Assembly (NCBI RefSeq): GCF_019683635.1 | Contig: NZ_JADGIA010000027.1 | Location: forward strand, 1-36,309 | Reading direction: 5' to 3' | Length of the DNA: 36,309 bases | Source of the DNA: Thermogemmatispora sp. | GTDB lineage: Bacteria; Chloroflexota; Ktedonobacteria; Ktedonobacterales; Ktedonobacteraceae | In this document: piece by piece, positions 35,195 through 36,309 of the stretch | How positions within the stretch are numbered: the first letter of the stretch is position 1 | How the letters are laid out: every line of letters starts with the position of its first letter | Position numbers and translations under genes: made by a program | The notes under the pieces: model-generated | What the model was told of the DNA's origin: nothing | Databases searched by the model: none | Seen by the model: only the letters and a program-made list of their open reading frames with translations

Positions 35195-35318
35195 AGTATA
35201 GCACAGAAAGCAGCATATGAGGGGCGAAATCGATTGCACCAGGGCTGCACCAGAGGGACCCTGTAGAAGGCAAGGCGCCAGCCCGCACCTAGCAAGGATG
35301 GAGGCAGTCGCGGTCACC

Positions 35319-35345
35319 TGCTTTCTCTGCTTTCTCTGCTTTCTC
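35319..35345 (+). repeat. three tandem 9-bp repeats
   Basis: TGCTTTCTC occurs three times without interruption (35319-35327, 35328-35336, 35337-35345). The minus strand is a purine-rich GAGAAAGCA array in the obg-CHAT interval. Slippage-prone; no function is evident. Confidence 0.8.
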
Positions 35346-35489
35346 GCCTCTCACTCATGCTCTGCAGGCCCCCAGCCAGGGGCAGGCCGGGGACAGTCTA
35401 GCCCCCTCCCTTCGCCTGCCCCTCATCGCTAGTCCGCCTGCTTTATCAGCGAATGGGCGTCAAGGCGTCGGCGCAGGCCAGACCAGCAC

Positions 35490-35519
35490 CAGGCCGGGAG
35501 ACCGGCGCGTCCGGGCCTG
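35490..35519 (-). terminator. hairpin downstream of obg
   Basis: CAGGCC (35490-35495) pairs with GGCCTG (35514-35519). Inside, GCCGG-GAGA-CCGGC (35493-35506) is a competing perfect stem with a 4-nt loop. It begins 9 nt past the obg stop on the minus strand. No U-tract follows. Confidence 0.45.
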
Positions 35520-35527
35520 CGAGGCCA

Positions 35528-36309
35528 CTATTCGCCCCACAGGAGTTCAACTTTGCCGAAGCGCACTACATCGCCTACCTGTACGCCCGCTTCTTCTAGA
35601 GCGCGAGTCACTCCCATCTTCTCCAGGGTCACCTGCAGACGATCCATGCTTTCTCTGCTATCGAGACGGGTCATGCTGACCACTCGCTCGACTCGCTTGC
35701 CTCGCACAACGAAGACCCCATCTTCTTTGCTGATGGTAAAGGCATCCTCGGGGATCGGTCGCAAGACAGGACCCTGCGCGGGAGGTTCAGCGGCCAGAGC
35801 CTGTTGCTGCTGCTCCTCGCGCTTGATCTCCTCCAGGCGCCGAGCCACGGCCTGCATCAGCTCGGTCGTTCCCTGATGGGCCGCTGCCGAGATAGCAAAG
35901 GCCGGATAGCCCGCTTCTTCAAGCCGCCTCTTGAGAGCCGGCCAGCGATCTCGTGCCTGGGGCAGATCCATCTTATTGAGCACCACAATCTGCGGACGGC
36001 GCGCCAGCCGACGATCGTAACTCTCTAGTTCGCGGTTAATGGCCAGGAAATTCTCCCAGGGATCGTTTTCGGCGGCGCCATCAAGCAGATGGATGAGCAG
36101 GCGCGTACGCTGGATATGGCGCAAGAACTCCAGCCCCAGGCCCGCCCCCTGGGCCGCTCCCTCAATCAGCCCCGGGATATCGGCCAGCACAAAGCTCAAC
36201 AGGTCGGCGCTGCCAGCCTGACCCAGCTGGACTACGCCCAGATTCGGCGTCAGGGTGGTAAAGGGATAGTCGGCGATTTTGGGCCGGGCCGCCGTCACAA
36301 CTGAAAGCA
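35528..36309 (-). CDS. obg: Obg/CgtA GTPase, C-terminal part (truncated by window end)
   Basis: Obg is a ribosome-associated GTPase in 50S assembly and stress control. Only its 3' part is in the window. The frame stays open to the right edge, reading [19 protein letters not shown], which normally follows the P-loop, so the N-terminal Obg fold and the G1 motif lie outside. Visible are the switch I region ([15 protein letters not shown]), G3 DIPGLIEG, the family segment [14 protein letters not shown]4 NKMD and G5 SAAAHQG. The C-terminal OCT domain (about the last 75 residues, from [13 protein letters not shown]) is present, so this is the Gram-positive-like three-domain form. The GTG at 36298 is internal, not a start. 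Confidence 0.93.
   Translation of the reverse strand, partial: LSVVTAARPKIADYPFTTLTPNLGVVQLGQAGSADLLSFVLADIPGLIEGAAQGAGLGLEFLRHIQRTRLLIHLLDGAAENDPWENFLAINRELESYDRRLARRPQIVVLNKMDLPQARDRWPALKRRLEEAGYPAFAISAAAHQGTTELMQAVARRLEEIKREEQQQQALAAEPPAQGPVLRPIPEDAFTISKEDGVFVVRGKRVERVVSMTRLDSRESMDRLQVTLEKMGVTRALEEAGVQVGDVVRFGKVELLWGE

Larger units (their letters stand above)
35103..35527. other. 425-bp intergenic region between obg and the CHAT gene
   Basis: No gene is seen. From the left it contains the minus-strand promoter of the CHAT gene (35166-35194), a second GCTATACT box on the minus strand (35195-35202), a 9-bp tandem repeat (35319-35345) and the obg terminator-like hairpin (35490-35519). Confidence 0.5.

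Noticed and set aside
35319-35345. Tandem 9-bp array as a regulatory iteron
   Set aside because: Only three units, pyrimidine-rich and simple in sequence, with no nearby replication or partition gene; listed only as a repeat.
1-36309. CRISPR array, insertion sequence, prophage or integrase
   Set aside because: No spaced direct repeats of CRISPR size, no transposase or integrase motifs and no terminal repeats were found; the short repeats seen are regulatory or simple tandem in nature.

Overview
This is a GC-rich bacterial window with no sign of plasmid, phage or insertion-sequence material. The gene content fits a Chloroflexota chromosome, most likely class Ktedonobacteria (Thermogemmatispora-like). 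It carries two Hanks-type Ser/Thr kinases, two STAND/TPR signalling ATPases (one with a CHAT protease domain), a SigR/RsrA-type sigma/anti-sigma pair, a DUF2419 queuosine-salvage enzyme, and atypical MurE and MraY proteins. The taxonomic placement is an inference from protein flavour, not a search result.

Layout, left to right. 1-5.0 kb: a GH63-like glycoside hydrolase (+) facing an FtsH protease (-). 5.7-12.3 kb: a zeta-crystallin-type quinone oxidoreductase and an HTH-STAND-TPR regulator (+) facing Tex (-). 12.4-17.7 kb: a membrane Ser/Thr kinase (-), a long regulatory region, a primary-type sigma factor (+) and a soluble Ser/Thr kinase (+). 17.8-21.1 kb: a thiol-redox group with CcdA (+), an RsrA-like zinc anti-sigma factor (-), its likely partner ECF sigma factor (+), and a short winged-helix protein (-). 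21.4-25.8 kb: three minus-strand genes laid out like a ComX-ComQ-ComP quorum-sensing cassette. 25.9-31 kb: queuosine salvage, murE and an enlarged mraY-like gene (+). 31.1-36.3 kb: a 1330-residue CHAT-NTPase-TPR protein and the 3' part of obg (both -).

The most striking locus is 21.4-25.8 kb. A 66-codon ORF ends in Met-Trp-Trp-Trp-His-Pro. It is followed by a class-1 isoprenoid transferase with DDxxD, NDxxD and KKTLP motifs, and then by a histidine kinase with many membrane segments and GAF domains. In Bacillus, ComQ isoprenylates a Trp three residues from the ComX C-terminus, and the product is sensed by the polytopic kinase ComP. The Trp spacing, gene sizes and gene set agree here. No ComA-type response regulator is present in the window. 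The precursor promoter carries repeated copies of a heptamer.

Other recurrent structure: all five convergent gene junctions contain inverted repeats and none has a U-tract. One of these palindromes holds the TAG stop codons of both facing genes. Four intergenic regions share a GCTATACT extended -10 motif. Several promoters overlap near-perfect palindromes that look like operators.
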